The translations under genes were made by a program, and so were the position numbers. 27,696 bases of DNA from assembly GCA_934479825.1 (NCBI GenBank), contig CAKSOW010000033.1, positions 1 to 27,696 on the forward strand, read 5' to 3'. The notes beneath the pieces were generated by a model that saw nothing but the letters and a program-made list of their open reading frames with translations, was not told the origin of the DNA and did not search any database. The DNA comes from an uncultured Eubacteriales bacterium (GTDB lineage: Bacteria; Bacillota; Clostridia; Oscillospirales; CAG-382). Of the stretch, positions 7,724-15,255 are shown piece after piece; the first letter of the stretch is position 1; each line of letters starts with the position of its first letter.

Positions 7724-8434
7724 ATGGCAATTTACCGTATGGCGGATTTGAATATCGATATACAGAACGAGCACGCATACACATCGCGTATTTGCAAAAA
7801 CTATCTTGCCCCCGAAGGGGCAAAGGCCGATATGACGGCTTTTCCGAACCCGGCTGAATACGAAGCCGACCGCAAGGTCGTGCCGACGGCAACGGACGGC
7901 TATTTGGAGGGGCTTTCGATCTACCGCTGCATTGCCCATAAACTGCTGTCTTTTGACGGCTTTATCCTACATGCCTCCGTCGTCGAACGCGGCGGCGTTG
8001 CCTATGCGTTCTGCGCCAAAAGCGGAACGGGAAAAACCACGCATTCGCGTCTTTGGACGACAGCATTTCCCGACGCAAGAATCATCAACGGCGATAAACC
8101 GCTTTTGCGTTTCCTTGACGGTCGTTTTTGGATATACGGAACACCCTGGTGCGGCAAGGAAAATTATCAGGTAAACACCAAAGCGCCGCTCGGCGGCATC
8201 TGCTTTATTGAACGCGCTCCCGAAAACAGTATAGAACCCTTATCCAAGCGTGACGCAGTATCCAGGCTGTTTATCCAGCTGCTATTACCCAAAGAGCAGA
8301 GCGCGGCGGAAAAACTGCTTGACCTTGCCGGAAAACTCATCGATTGCACGCCGGCGTTTTTACTGAAATGCAATATGGATGTGCAGGCGGCGGAAGTGGC
8401 TTATGAAGCCTTAAAAAAGGCGCAGAACAGATGA
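7724..8434 (+). CDS. HprK-like P-loop protein (HPr kinase-related)
   Basis: 236-aa protein related to the HPr kinase C-terminal fold. Residues 98-106 (AKSGTGKTT) form the P-loop and 122-126 (NGDKP) the acidic position after the next strand. YGTPWCGK at 138-145 is characteristic of the HprK-like proteins found beside peptide-modification genes. The N-terminal 70 residues are not the HprK N-terminal domain, so this is not the regulator of carbon catabolite repression. Such proteins often occur in RiPP-type clusters with PqqD-like carriers, but no precursor, PqqD or radical SAM gene is visible here. The ATG has an AGAGGAAA site and lies behind a perfect promoter. The stop overlaps the next ATG (ATGA), implying translational coupling. 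Kinase activity and substrate are unproven. Confidence 0.8.
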   Translation: MAIYRMADLNIDIQNEHAYTSRICKNYLAPEGAKADMTAFPNPAEYEADRKVVPTATDGYLEGLSIYRCIAHKLLSFDGFILHASVVERGGVAYAFCAKSGTGKTTHSRLWTTAFPDARIINGDKPLLRFLDGRFWIYGTPWCGKENYQVNTKAPLGGICFIERAPENSIEPLSKRDAVSRLFIQLLLPKEQSAAEKLLDLAGKLIDCTPAFLLKCNMDVQAAEVAYEALKKAQNR

Positions 8435-8949
8435 GCATCGGAAAGGCAGAAAAAATGGAAAACGAGCGACCGACCGAAAAAATCCATATGGCCGATCTTG
8501 TGCCGATCATCTGCGAGGTGCTTGATTCCGGCAGTGAATTCCGGCTTTATCCGCGCGGACGGAGCATGCTTCCCACCATTGTGGAGGGAAAGGATTCGGT
8601 TATGTTGGCACGTCCGGAAAATGCGGACGTCTGGGATGCCGTGCTGTACCGCAGAGCTAACGGGCAGTTTGTCTTGCACCGGATTGTGGCAGAACATGGG
8701 GAATTCTTCGACATGTGCGGCGACAATCAGCTGGATATTGAGAAAAATGTGCCGAAAAACGCGCTTATTGCCAAGGTGACCGGTATCTACAAAGGATCCG
8801 TTTACCGGAGTGTGACCGACCCGGACTATCAGGAAAGCGTCCGGCGTTTGTATGCCAAAAAGCCGTTTAAACGCGCGGTCTTACGGGTAAAACGGGTTTT
8901 GTATCCGCTGTATCGGCCGATAAAAGCGGTCTTTATAAAAAATAAATAG
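8431..8949 (+). CDS. S24/S26-family (signal peptidase-like) serine peptidase, soluble form
   Basis: 172-aa protein with a signal-peptidase-like core: GRSMLPTI (Ser45, predicted nucleophile), a GKDSVMLARP strand, VLHRIV with His83 where bacterial SPase I has Lys, and GDNQ (97-100) followed by ALIAKVTGIY. Ser-His instead of Ser-Lys is the arrangement of SipW and eukaryotic Sec11. No N- or C-terminal membrane helix is visible, unlike true signal peptidases, and the C-terminal 40 residues are very basic. The ATG at 8431 overlaps the stop of the HprK-like gene; a second ATG at 8455 with GGAAAGG upstream is an alternative start. A role in processing a peptide with its partner is inferred from the pairing. 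Confidence 0.78.
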   Translation: MSIGKAEKMENERPTEKIHMADLVPIICEVLDSGSEFRLYPRGRSMLPTIVEGKDSVMLARPENADVWDAVLYRRANGQFVLHRIVAEHGEFFDMCGDNQLDIEKNVPKNALIAKVTGIYKGSVYRSVTDPDYQESVRRLYAKKPFKRAVLRVKRVLYPLYRPIKAVFIKNK

Positions 8950-8978
8950 GACTTCATTATTGTTGACAGAAAAATAAA

Positions 8979-9002
8979 CGGCTTTTCTTAGAAGAAAAGC
9001 CG
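8979..9002 (+). terminator. hairpin after the peptidase gene
   Basis: Arms 8979-8989 and 8992-9002 are perfect (CGGCTTTTCTT/AAGAAAAGCCG) with a 2-nt centre, about 30 nt after the stop codon. Only a short A-rich stretch follows, so termination efficiency is uncertain. Confidence 0.55.
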
Positions 9003-9020
9003 GCAAAAGAATAGCATTTA

Positions 9021-9054
9021 CACACGGCGGTCTGAAAATTCAGACCGCCGTGTG
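9021..9054. terminator. perfect long hairpin between convergent genes
   Basis: 14-bp perfect arms (9021-9034 and 9041-9054), extendable by two A-T pairs across AAAATT. It lies between the peptidase (+) and the DMT transporter (-). The GC-rich base and A/T loop match the hairpins at 3245, 12814 and 15264. Confidence 0.5.
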
Positions 9055-9086
9055 CGTGTTTGTAAAACGAAGTTTTGCGACATGCG

Positions 9087-9124
9087 AAAAACCGCACAGC
9101 GCCTATAACGCCGTGCGGCTTTTA
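9087..9124 (-). terminator. intrinsic terminator of the HAD/DMT operon
   Basis: CCGCAC (9092-9097) and GTGCGG (9113-9118), with inner pairing GCG/CGC. On the minus strand a U5 tract follows (complement of 9087-9091), about 60 nt past the transporter stop. CTTTT on the plus strand may make it bidirectional. Confidence 0.7.
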
Positions 9125-9178
9125 AAATCACCCTTATATATGCTTTCTCTCAAAAAGTCACGTTTCTTTTTAAACATC

Positions 9179-10135
9179 TCATCCGGGCAAATTTTTCCGT
9201 GTGCCGAACAGTTCCTTGAAGTCCACAGCCGCCAGAATTCCGCAAACAACAACGACCACCGAGCAGGCAATCGTTCCGAAATTCAAAAGTCCATAATTGC
9301 GGAAGAACACCACACTGAATATCATCGCCCAGGCCGTATAGGTGATGTTGAGTCCCATCGCCTTGGCTACTCCGAGTTTTGCAATCGCTTTGTAATAGCA
9401 CAGATACGAGACCGTTGCACATAACGCCGCTGCTGCAATAATCAGTAAGACCGGCAGATTTTCTTTTTGAAACAAGCTGAATGTAAAAGACGTTCCTTTT
9501 AATAGCGGAAGAATCACCAGCCCGTAAATGAGCGCTGACACGGTCTGACGGATCTGCAAGGCACATTCGCTGTCCAAATCTCCGTCTTTGAAACATTTAG
9601 ACAGAATAACGCCCTCTGTCCCCCAGCCGAACGCGCACATGAACACGCCGCACAAGCCCAAACGGAAATCGGTAATGTTCAATTCCGGCGAATAGCTTAA
9701 TCCGAACACGCCCAACAGTGTGCATAACAAAAAGAACCACTGATACGGGCGAATCTTTTCTTTTAAAAACAAGAATGCCAAAAGGCTGCCGATCGCCGGG
9801 TAAACCGCACTGGCTACCGCTCCCACCGACGCTCCCATAAAGTTGACCGCCAACACATAGCCCGTCATTCCGACAGGACCGCCGATGGCGGAGGACAACA
9901 GGAGAAATTTGAAGTTTTTAGTACGCATCACGCGGCCTACGGTTTTCAACTTTCCCCGGATCCCGTTGAACCCAAACATATAAGCGGCTGAAATAAGGTC
10001 ATGAAGAAACGTGCTGACAAACGGCGCTAAAAAGAGCCCCTGTTCGGTGGAAACAAACGGCGCCATCGCAAGGGCAATCCCCAGAATCACCGTTTCGAGC
10101 GCCCATGTAATGCCGCCCAAAATTCCATATATCAT
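9179..10135 (-). CDS. EamA/DMT-superfamily transporter
   Basis: Ten-helix drug/metabolite transporter (318 aa) made of two EamA repeats: residues about 1-145 and 155-300. The first repeat ends in the typical ASVGAVASAVYPAIGSLLAFLFLKEKI segment, seen in pieces as AVYPAIGSLLAF and FLKEKI. The second has the ALCATVSYLCYYKAIAKLG region. The substrate cannot be told from sequence. Its ATG overlaps the HAD phosphatase stop by 4 nt (ATGA) and it has a GGAG site inside that gene, so the two are translationally coupled. The pairing may point to export or uptake of a metabolite related to the phosphatase product (inference). Confidence 0.9.
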   Translation of the reverse strand: MIYGILGGITWALETVILGIALAMAPFVSTEQGLFLAPFVSTFLHDLISAAYMFGFNGIRGKLKTVGRVMRTKNFKFLLLSSAIGGPVGMTGYVLAVNFMGASVGAVASAVYPAIGSLLAFLFLKEKIRPYQWFFLLCTLLGVFGLSYSPELNITDFRLGLCGVFMCAFGWGTEGVILSKCFKDGDLDSECALQIRQTVSALIYGLVILPLLKGTSFTFSLFQKENLPVLLIIAAAALCATVSYLCYYKAIAKLGVAKAMGLNITYTAWAMIFSVVFFRNYGLLNFGTIACSVVVVVCGILAAVDFKELFGTRKNLPG

Positions 10136-10848
10136 AAGGATTTCTCCCCGATGACTTCAAAAATATGGGAAACATCCGGGATAAAGGCATCCGCCTGTTT
10201 TCCGGTTTCAGCCGAATCTCCGACGCAGATGACAAAGATTCCCGCATTGCGCGCAAAAAGAATATCCGTCATGGTGTCGCCGACCATGACCATGTTTTGC
10301 GGCGAGATTCCAAAACTTTGCGAAAGCTCCGTTACACACCACGGATCCGGCTTGACAGGCGTTTTTCCGTCGTCCGTGAAAACCCGGTCAAACAAATCAA
10401 AAATTTCCAATTTTTCCAAGCATTTATGAGTAATCTCTTTATTATCCGTGGTAACTAGCGCAAGCTTTATGCCGCATTCTTTCAAACGCACCAACACCTC
10501 GCGCAGATTTTCGCAGGTCGGCTTAATTTCGCCTGCCTCCGCCTGTTCCGTGTAAGCCTGAGCGGTCAAACGCACGACCTCTTCGGGAGAAAGCTTTGCA
10601 CCGTGCGCTTTCAGAACTTCATGCAGGGCAAGTCCCATCTGTTCGTATGTACCCTTGCACAAAAGTCCGTTCACGTCCGCTTTGCCGTCATGAACGCCCC
10701 ATGCAGAAAGAATCTCTTGCGGGTCAATGTCCTCTTTTCCGACTTTCTTTAAAATATCGTTTATCGCATAAACGGAAACTGTAATCCAAAAGGCGTTGAA
10801 ATCGAGCAACGTTCCGTCTTTGTCAAAAATGATTGCTTTTGCGTCCAT
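10132..10848 (-). CDS. HAD-superfamily phosphatase (phosphoglycolate phosphatase-like)
   Basis: 238-aa HAD subfamily IA hydrolase. Motif I is FDKDGT (residues about 8-13, nucleophile and acid/base Asp), motif II LVTTD, motif III the Lys in TPVKPDPW, and motif IV MVGDTMTD with the Mg2+-binding acids. A helical cap lies between motifs I and II (about 20-90), typical of small phosphorylated metabolite substrates. Start at 10848 is fixed by a GGAGG site 6 nt upstream; the longer frame to 10944 crosses the promoter. It is the first gene of a two-gene operon with the DMT transporter. True substrate unknown. Confidence 0.9.
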   Translation of the reverse strand: MDAKAIIFDKDGTLLDFNAFWITVSVYAINDILKKVGKEDIDPQEILSAWGVHDGKADVNGLLCKGTYEQMGLALHEVLKAHGAKLSPEEVVRLTAQAYTEQAEAGEIKPTCENLREVLVRLKECGIKLALVTTDNKEITHKCLEKLEIFDLFDRVFTDDGKTPVKPDPWCVTELSQSFGISPQNMVMVGDTMTDILFARNAGIFVICVGDSAETGKQADAFIPDVSHIFEVIGEKSL

Positions 10849-10915
10849 ATGTTTCCTCCATAGAACAGACACATAGTTATTGTCCAAAGTTTTGCTTTTG
10901 CAGTCTGTCTTATAT

Positions 10916-10944
10916 AGTATACCGTATTCCGACGTAATTTGCAA
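10916..10944 (-). promoter_or_regulatory. sigma-A promoter of the HAD/DMT operon
   Basis: On the minus strand TTGCAA (10939-10944), a 17-bp spacer and TATACT (10916-10921), with start near 10909 and a leader of about 60 nt. Confidence 0.72.
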
Positions 10945-10984
10945 TACATTTTGGCAGCTTTTTGCCTTAAAATCTGCGTTCCCG

Positions 10985-11415
10985 TCACTTTTTCTGACTT
11001 CTGCCGCTTAATATCGTACAAGCCGCGATAAGCACCGCTCCGACAGCCTGCAAAGGTCCAAACCGTTCTCCCAACAGCACTGCTGCAAATACAACCGCCG
11101 ACAGCGGCTCCAAATAGCCGCAGACCGCGACTGTCTGCACAGGCAGAAGTCCAATCGACGAAAAATACAGGTAACATCCAAAGCCCGTATCCAGCAAGCC
11201 GAGTATCAGAATCCAGACAATGCTCGTACCGGTTAAAAAAATTGTATAGTCGCCTTTGATAAGGAAGAAAAGAAAAGAGGTCAAAAAGCTGACCGTCAGC
11301 TGTATGAACGCGTTCTCCATACCCCCGATGTACCGGGCCTTTTTGTTGGCGCTTACCATGACCGCATACATGAGTGCCGAACCGATTCCGCATACGATCC
11401 CGAATGTATCTGCCT
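10985..11415 (-). pseudogene. 3' half of an EamA/DMT transporter, truncated
   Basis: The frame encodes only the second EamA repeat, from about ADTFGIVCGIGSALMYA to the C-terminus. It includes the conserved GLLPVQTVAVCGYLEPLSAVV region (pieces: LLPVQTVAV, YLEPLSAVVFA). The first five helices are missing. The sequence upstream of the junction (about 11415-11430) belongs to proB in a different frame, so a deletion joined the two genes. The in-frame ATG near 11521 would add about 35 residues of out-of-frame proB sequence, which is not a real N-terminus. It could only make a half transporter if expressed at all. Confidence 0.82.
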
Positions 11416-11763
11416 GCACGGAGCTTCCGGTTGTTCGATGTCTTCGGCATTGAGAAGAATTTGGGCGACGGTTTTGTCGTATTCGCCGAAAAATTTGTCT
11501 TACAGATACATGATGCCGCACTGACCGACCGCCGCGGCCGCCTGTTTCATCCGTAAAACGGACGGTTTTTCTTTTAATCCGAGCTTATTGACGCCCACGG
11601 CGATAGCGCCCGAAGAAACGAGGATGACCTCATACCCAAGGTTCTGCACGTCGGATAAGACCATAGCCAGTTTATCGAACTCGCGCAGGTCGCTTTTTCC
11701 CTGTTCGTTGGTAAGGGTGGAAGTACCGACTTTTACCACGATACGATTAGAAATAAGATTCAT
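11415..11763 (-). pseudogene. proB: glutamate 5-kinase 5' fragment with internal stop
   Basis: The ATG at 11763 has an AGGTG site and starts a clear ProB amino acid kinase domain: VVKVGTSTLT, then VILVSSGAIAVGV near residues 45-57 and MKQAAAAVGQCGIMYL. Residue 88, where ProB has Tyr, is TAA (TAC expected). The frame then continues as ProB (DKFFGEYDKTVAQILL, then NAEDIEQ) to about 11420, where it switches to the EamA fragment. So the gene has a nonsense codon and has lost about two thirds of its length, including the rest of the kinase domain and any PUA domain. No proA follows. Proline synthesis by this route would need another copy. Confidence 0.88.
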
Positions 11764-11796
11764 TTTTTCACCTGACTCTTGCTTTTTTGATTTTTT

Positions 11797-11825
11797 ATTG
11801 TATCATAAGTTTAAGCATTTGAAAA
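11797..11825 (-). promoter_or_regulatory. likely promoter of the former proB gene
   Basis: On the minus strand TTTTCA (11820-11825), a 17-bp spacer and TACAAT (11797-11802) preceded by TGA, an extended -10. The promoter appears intact although the gene behind it is broken. Confidence 0.5.
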
Positions 11826-11882
11826 GCGAAAGTTTTTCATGGTTTTCATGACAAAACCAAATATATAAAAAGCGGAGGAATC

Positions 11883-12788
11883 ATGGATACAAACGTTTTG
11901 AAATATTTTGCCTTTATCAAAACCGTCGAATACGGGAGTTTTACCAAAACGGCGGAGGTTTTGCACTATTCACAGTCGGGCATCAGCCGCATGATACACG
12001 ATTTGGAAAGCGAATGGGGCGTAGTTCTTTTGGAACGAAGCCGCGCTGGGGTGCGCTTATCGGGCGATGGAGCGCATTTGCTATCCTTTGCCAAAGTTCT
12101 ATGCCGGGATTACGAAAAAATGCAGGCGCAGATCGACGAACTGCGCGGCGTTCAGACCGGGCTTATCCGGATCGGGACTTTTTCAAGCATCGCAACGCAT
12201 GTGTTGCCGCAGGCAATAAAGGCGTTCCATGCAGAGCACAGCGACGTGGATTTTGAAATGTTGTCGGGCGATTATCTGGAAATTGAGCGGCATGTTGAGG
12301 ACGGACGGGCAGATTTCGGATTTGTCCGTCTTCCGGCAGGAGGAAAACTGAAAACGGAACCGTTATTGCATGACGAATTCTTAGCGGTTCTTCCGGAAAA
12401 CCACCCGATAGCGCAAAACACGGACGAAACCGAACGCATCCCTTTAAAGGCGTTATGCGAAGATCCGTTTATATTACTCGAACGCGGTGACAATGCGGAA
12501 ATAACCGATATTTTCCACCAGAACGGACTTCATCCCAAGGTGAAATACACGACATGAGAAGATTATGCGATTATGGCAATGGTGGAAAGCGGGCTGGGGA
12601 TCAGTGTTTTGCCGCACCTGATTTTGCGCCGGATCCCGTATAAGATTGCCGTGCGGCCGATTAAGGAGGCGGCCTTTCGCGAGATCGGGATCGCCTTTCG
12701 CTCCAAAGAAATGCTTTCGGCGGCTGACAAGGCTTTTCTAAGCTATCTTTTAAAGGCTCCGTCTGCCGATACTTTTTTTGGTAAGTAA
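11883..12788 (+). pseudogene. LysR-type regulator with in-frame TGA
   Basis: A full LTTR of about 301 codons interrupted by TGA at 12555-12557. The first part has the helix-turn-helix (FTKTAEVLHYSQSGISRMI) and most of the effector domain. After the stop the same frame continues as EDYAIMAMVESGLGISVLP, the most conserved block of this LTTR group, and runs to 12788. Relatives usually have Trp at the stop position (T-T-W-D/E-D-Y), so a single TGG to TGA change explains it. A GGAGGAATC ribosome site precedes the ATG. It faces away from the broken proB/EamA genes and may once have regulated them. Readthrough or a sequencing error remain possible. Confidence 0.85.
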
Positions 12789-12809
12789 CAGTGACTTTAA
12801 CGGGGACAG

Positions 12810-12842
12810 AAAACGCGCGGTGAGTTTTAAACTCACCGCGCG
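12810..12842 (-). terminator. terminator after the GH27/zinc-ribbon genes
   Basis: Perfect 14-bp arms 12814-12827 and 12829-12842 (CGCGCGGTGAGTTT type). On the minus strand a short T4 follows (complement of 12810-12813). It lies between convergent units and may also stop the lysR transcript. Confidence 0.65.
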
Positions 12843-12927
12843 CCAAAGCTATTTTTCTTCCGACGTTTCTTTCAAAAAAGCCGGCAAGGTTGCAGGTTCC
12901 GTCCTGCGCCAATCTTTTGCACGTTTC

Positions 12928-13140
12928 TTACGGAAACAGCGTACACCCCAACCTTTTGAAATACTCAGCCATTTTGTCCAGATCCTCCTCGCTTAACTTA
13001 TACAAACGAGCAAGGCAGGTCTTGCAAAGAAACGTTTTCGCCCCGCGATTGACTAATTTCCGGTGAAGCGCTATCTCATAGGCGCTTATCGGTCTGCCGC
13101 AGGATTCGCAGATATCCGTTGTTTTAATCACGGGTTGCAT
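12928..13140 (-). CDS. small zinc-ribbon-like protein
   Basis: About 70 residues if started at the ATG at 13140 (MQPVIKTTD). It has two CxxC pairs (CESC and CKTC about 23 residues apart), a likely zinc site, then a helical LSEEDLDKMAEYFKRLGCTLFP tail, seen as LSEEDLDKM and FKRLGCTLF. Small proteins of this pattern recur in Clostridia but I know no function. A longer frame from 13164 adds eight residues with two more Cys (SCFVC). Either start lies inside the 3' end of the alpha-galactosidase gene, without a good ribosome site, which suggests translational coupling to it. DNA, RNA or protein binding cannot be distinguished. Confidence 0.7.
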   Translation of the reverse strand: MQPVIKTTDICESCGRPISAYEIALHRKLVNRGAKTFLCKTCLARLYKLSEEDLDKMAEYFKRLGCTLFP

Positions 13141-14263
13141 GCAAACGAAGCATGACGCAATCATGCGCCGGAAGCGTTACATTGTATGCGTCTTTGAGAA
13201 CGCCGAGATCTTTGCCGGTAAACACATCTGTCATATGCAGTTTTACGCTGCAGCCGACCGGAAATCCGATTTCCTGTTCATATAAACTGTTCCAGCATTC
13301 ACCGTCGCCGAAATTGAAAATACCGACTATGTAATCGCCGTCCGAAAGCAGTTTGATATACTTTTTCATCGAACCGGAATTCCAATAATTAGTCTTGATT
13401 TCAAACGGAGGACGCGCATCAGGATCTTTGTCAATGGCGATAAGACGCGGATTTGTCATAAGATCATGGCAATACTCCGACATGTTCCGAATATCTCCGC
13501 CCATCATAAGCGGTGAGGACGCAAGGCACCAAAGTGCAAAATGCGTTTTATATTCGACATCGCCGCAAGCGTTTTCCCTGCCGACATTTCCCTTGCCGTA
13601 CATGCCGCATACAAGCATATCCAAATCATTAAAACAACCGGCGCCGTTCATGGCAAGACCCGTATGCACCTGACCAAGGAAAATACTCTTCACGGATTCA
13701 AAGATATCGACAATATCGCCGGTCGAACGGTACATATGCGCACCGACGCTGTTCATCCATTCCCAACAGTTATCCGTTCCCCAGTTGCAGGCCGAGAACA
13801 GAATATCACGGCCGCAGGTGCGCAGCGCGTTGCTCATGGTAAGATACGCAAGCTTGCCATCGCCGGTTTCGGGAAAATAGCAAAAGTCGTACTTCAAGAA
13901 ATCCACGCCCCATGACGCAAAGGTTTGCGCGTCGATAAACTCATAACCATAGCTGGACGGATAACCGGCACAGGTATGATAACCGGCGCAGGAATACATT
14001 CCGAATTTGAGGCCTTTGGAATGAATGTAATCGGCCAGATACTTCATGCCGTGCGGAAATTTCTCCGGATCCGGCACAAGACAGCCGTTTTCGTCACGCT
14101 GTTTCAAGGACCAGCAGTCGTCGATGACGATATATTCGTATCCGGCGTCTTTATAGCCTTTTTCGACCATGGCATCAGCCGATTCCAAGACAAGTTGCTC
14201 TGTAATGTTCTGCCCGAATGTGTTCCAGGTGTTCCACCCCATAGGCGGCGTTTGAATGTGCAT
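13124..14263 (-). CDS. GH27 alpha-galactosidase
   Basis: 379-aa glycoside hydrolase of clan D. The (beta/alpha)8 barrel opens with PPMGWNTWNTFG (7-18), then IVIDDCW (46-51) that binds galactose hydroxyls. Next come GMYSCAGYHTCAGYPSS, VDFLKYDFCYFP with the nucleophile Asp126, and RSTGDI with the acid/base Asp183. A C-terminal beta domain (about 300-379) ends the protein. There is no signal peptide, so it acts on imported oligosaccharides such as melibiose or raffinose-type sugars; some GH27 members are beta-L-arabinopyranosidases or alpha-N-acetylgalactosaminidases. An AGGGAG site precedes the ATG. It is divergent from an AraC regulator, its probable activator; no sugar transporter is nearby. 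Confidence 0.92.
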   Translation of the reverse strand: MHIQTPPMGWNTWNTFGQNITEQLVLESADAMVEKGYKDAGYEYIVIDDCWSLKQRDENGCLVPDPEKFPHGMKYLADYIHSKGLKFGMYSCAGYHTCAGYPSSYGYEFIDAQTFASWGVDFLKYDFCYFPETGDGKLAYLTMSNALRTCGRDILFSACNWGTDNCWEWMNSVGAHMYRSTGDIVDIFESVKSIFLGQVHTGLAMNGAGCFNDLDMLVCGMYGKGNVGRENACGDVEYKTHFALWCLASSPLMMGGDIRNMSEYCHDLMTNPRLIAIDKDPDARPPFEIKTNYWNSGSMKKYIKLLSDGDYIVGIFNFGDGECWNSLYEQEIGFPVGCSVKLHMTDVFTGKDLGVLKDAYNVTLPAHDCVMLRLHATRD

Positions 14264-14325
14264 AGTGATACTCCCTTTCCAAAATCAGATTCTTTGGTGT
14301 TTTACCGTGAATGGCAAATCTATTT

Positions 14326-14342
14326 GATAATTAAATCTTATC
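14326..14342. promoter_or_regulatory. candidate operator dyad between GH27 and AraC genes
   Basis: GATAA-N7-TTATC inverted repeat (14326-14330 and 14338-14342), extendable to TTGATAA/TTATCACAA with one extra base. It lies in the 166-bp divergent spacer, upstream of the GH27 gene. Confidence 0.45.
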
Positions 14343-14363
14343 ACAATTTGTAAAAAAAGTCCA

Positions 14364-14393
14364 TTGATTTATGTATCCAATGTATGGTAAAAT
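14364..14393 (+). promoter_or_regulatory. promoter of the AraC gene with ATGTAT direct repeats
   Basis: TTGATT (14364-14369), an 18-bp spacer and TAAAAT (14388-14393) with an extended -10 (TGG before it). Three ATGTAT repeats at 14371, 14380 and 14392 overlap the promoter, as would suit an autoregulated AraC protein. Confidence 0.55.
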
Positions 14394-14429
14394 GTATCTA
14401 AATCAAGAAAGCAAGGGGACGTGAACAGT

Positions 14430-15197
14430 ATGCGCGAAAAACATGAAATTGCCCTTATCAACCGCCATTACCGCGAGATAAATCCGCTTGATTTCGGCGA
14501 ACAGGCCTGTGCGCCGGGTCATACCTACGGGCCTGCCATACGCCGGTATACACTCATTCATTTTGTGATTTCCGGGAAGGGGCGCTTTACAAACGGAAAC
14601 GGCTTGCACTATCTTCATGCAGGCGAAGCATTCATCATCCGTCCGGGAGAAGTGACGGTTTATTCTGCTGATGAAACGGAACCATGGCATTATCTTTGGG
14701 TCGGTTTCAACGGTTCGCTTTCGCACCGTTTTGCCGAGTTGCCGTGTGTGATCACGCCGCCGGCCGGCTTATATAAAAAGTTACGGGAGGTCTTTTCTTA
14801 CGACGGTACGGCGGAGGAATATTTAGCCGGGCGGTTGTTTGAATTCTATGCGTATTTGTTCAACGGCATCAAAGGCCGGGAAGATTACATATTGAAGATC
14901 CAGAATTATGTGGAAACCAACTACAACACGCACTGCGATGTGGCCGATGTGGCGGCGGTTGTCGGGTTGGAACGGCACTATTTGGCGCGCTTATTCAAGC
15001 AAAAGACGGGCGGAACTTTGAAGGACTACATCACGGAAAAACGCATGGAGGAGGCCAAACAGCTTTTAGAGGCCGGCAAAACAGTGGCAAGCGCCGCACA
15101 AATGGTTGGCTATAATGATCCGTTTGTATTCTCCAAGATGTTCAAAAAACGCTTTCAATGCTCACCGGCAGAGTGGAAAAATAACTTGACCAAGTAA
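14430..15197 (+). CDS. AraC-family transcriptional regulator
   Basis: 255-aa regulator with an N-terminal cupin-type sensing domain (about 15-150, including GEAFIIRPGEVTVY and the WHYLWVGF block). The C-terminal AraC double helix-turn-helix (about 155-255) has VADVAAVVGLERHYLARLFKQ for the first HTH, in pieces VADVAAVVGL and HYLARLFKQ. The second HTH has the conserved VGYNDPFVFSKMFKKRFQCSP, in pieces VGYNDPFVFSKMF and CSPAEW. The ATG at 14430 is chosen because AAGGGG (14413-14418) is correctly spaced; a GTG at 14421 lies too close to it. It is divergent from the GH27 gene, so control of alpha-galactoside use is the natural inference. Confidence 0.93.
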   Translation: MREKHEIALINRHYREINPLDFGEQACAPGHTYGPAIRRYTLIHFVISGKGRFTNGNGLHYLHAGEAFIIRPGEVTVYSADETEPWHYLWVGFNGSLSHRFAELPCVITPPAGLYKKLREVFSYDGTAEEYLAGRLFEFYAYLFNGIKGREDYILKIQNYVETNYNTHCDVADVAAVVGLERHYLARLFKQKTGGTLKDYITEKRMEEAKQLLEAGKTVASAAQMVGYNDPFVFSKMFKKRFQCSPAEWKNNLTK

Positions 15198-15255
15198 CTA
15201 TGCAAGGGCACAGGGCACAATTGTCTCCCTAACTTTTCGCAGGCTTTTGTCAGAA

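Noticed and set aside
9050..9424. Plus-strand frame of 124 codons next to the DMT transporter gene
   Set aside because: It overlaps two hairpins and the 3' end of the transporter in antisense, with no ribosome site.
10985..11521. The 178-codon frame as an intact small DMT transporter
   Set aside because: Its first 35 or so residues are out-of-frame proB sequence and it holds only one EamA repeat; a complete four-helix small multidrug type protein does not fit.
12555..12557. TGA read as Trp (alternative genetic code) to rescue the LysR gene
   Set aside because: TGA clearly serves as a normal stop elsewhere, for example at 8432-8434 overlapping the next ATG, and the adjacent proB gene is broken by TAA, so simple decay is the better explanation.
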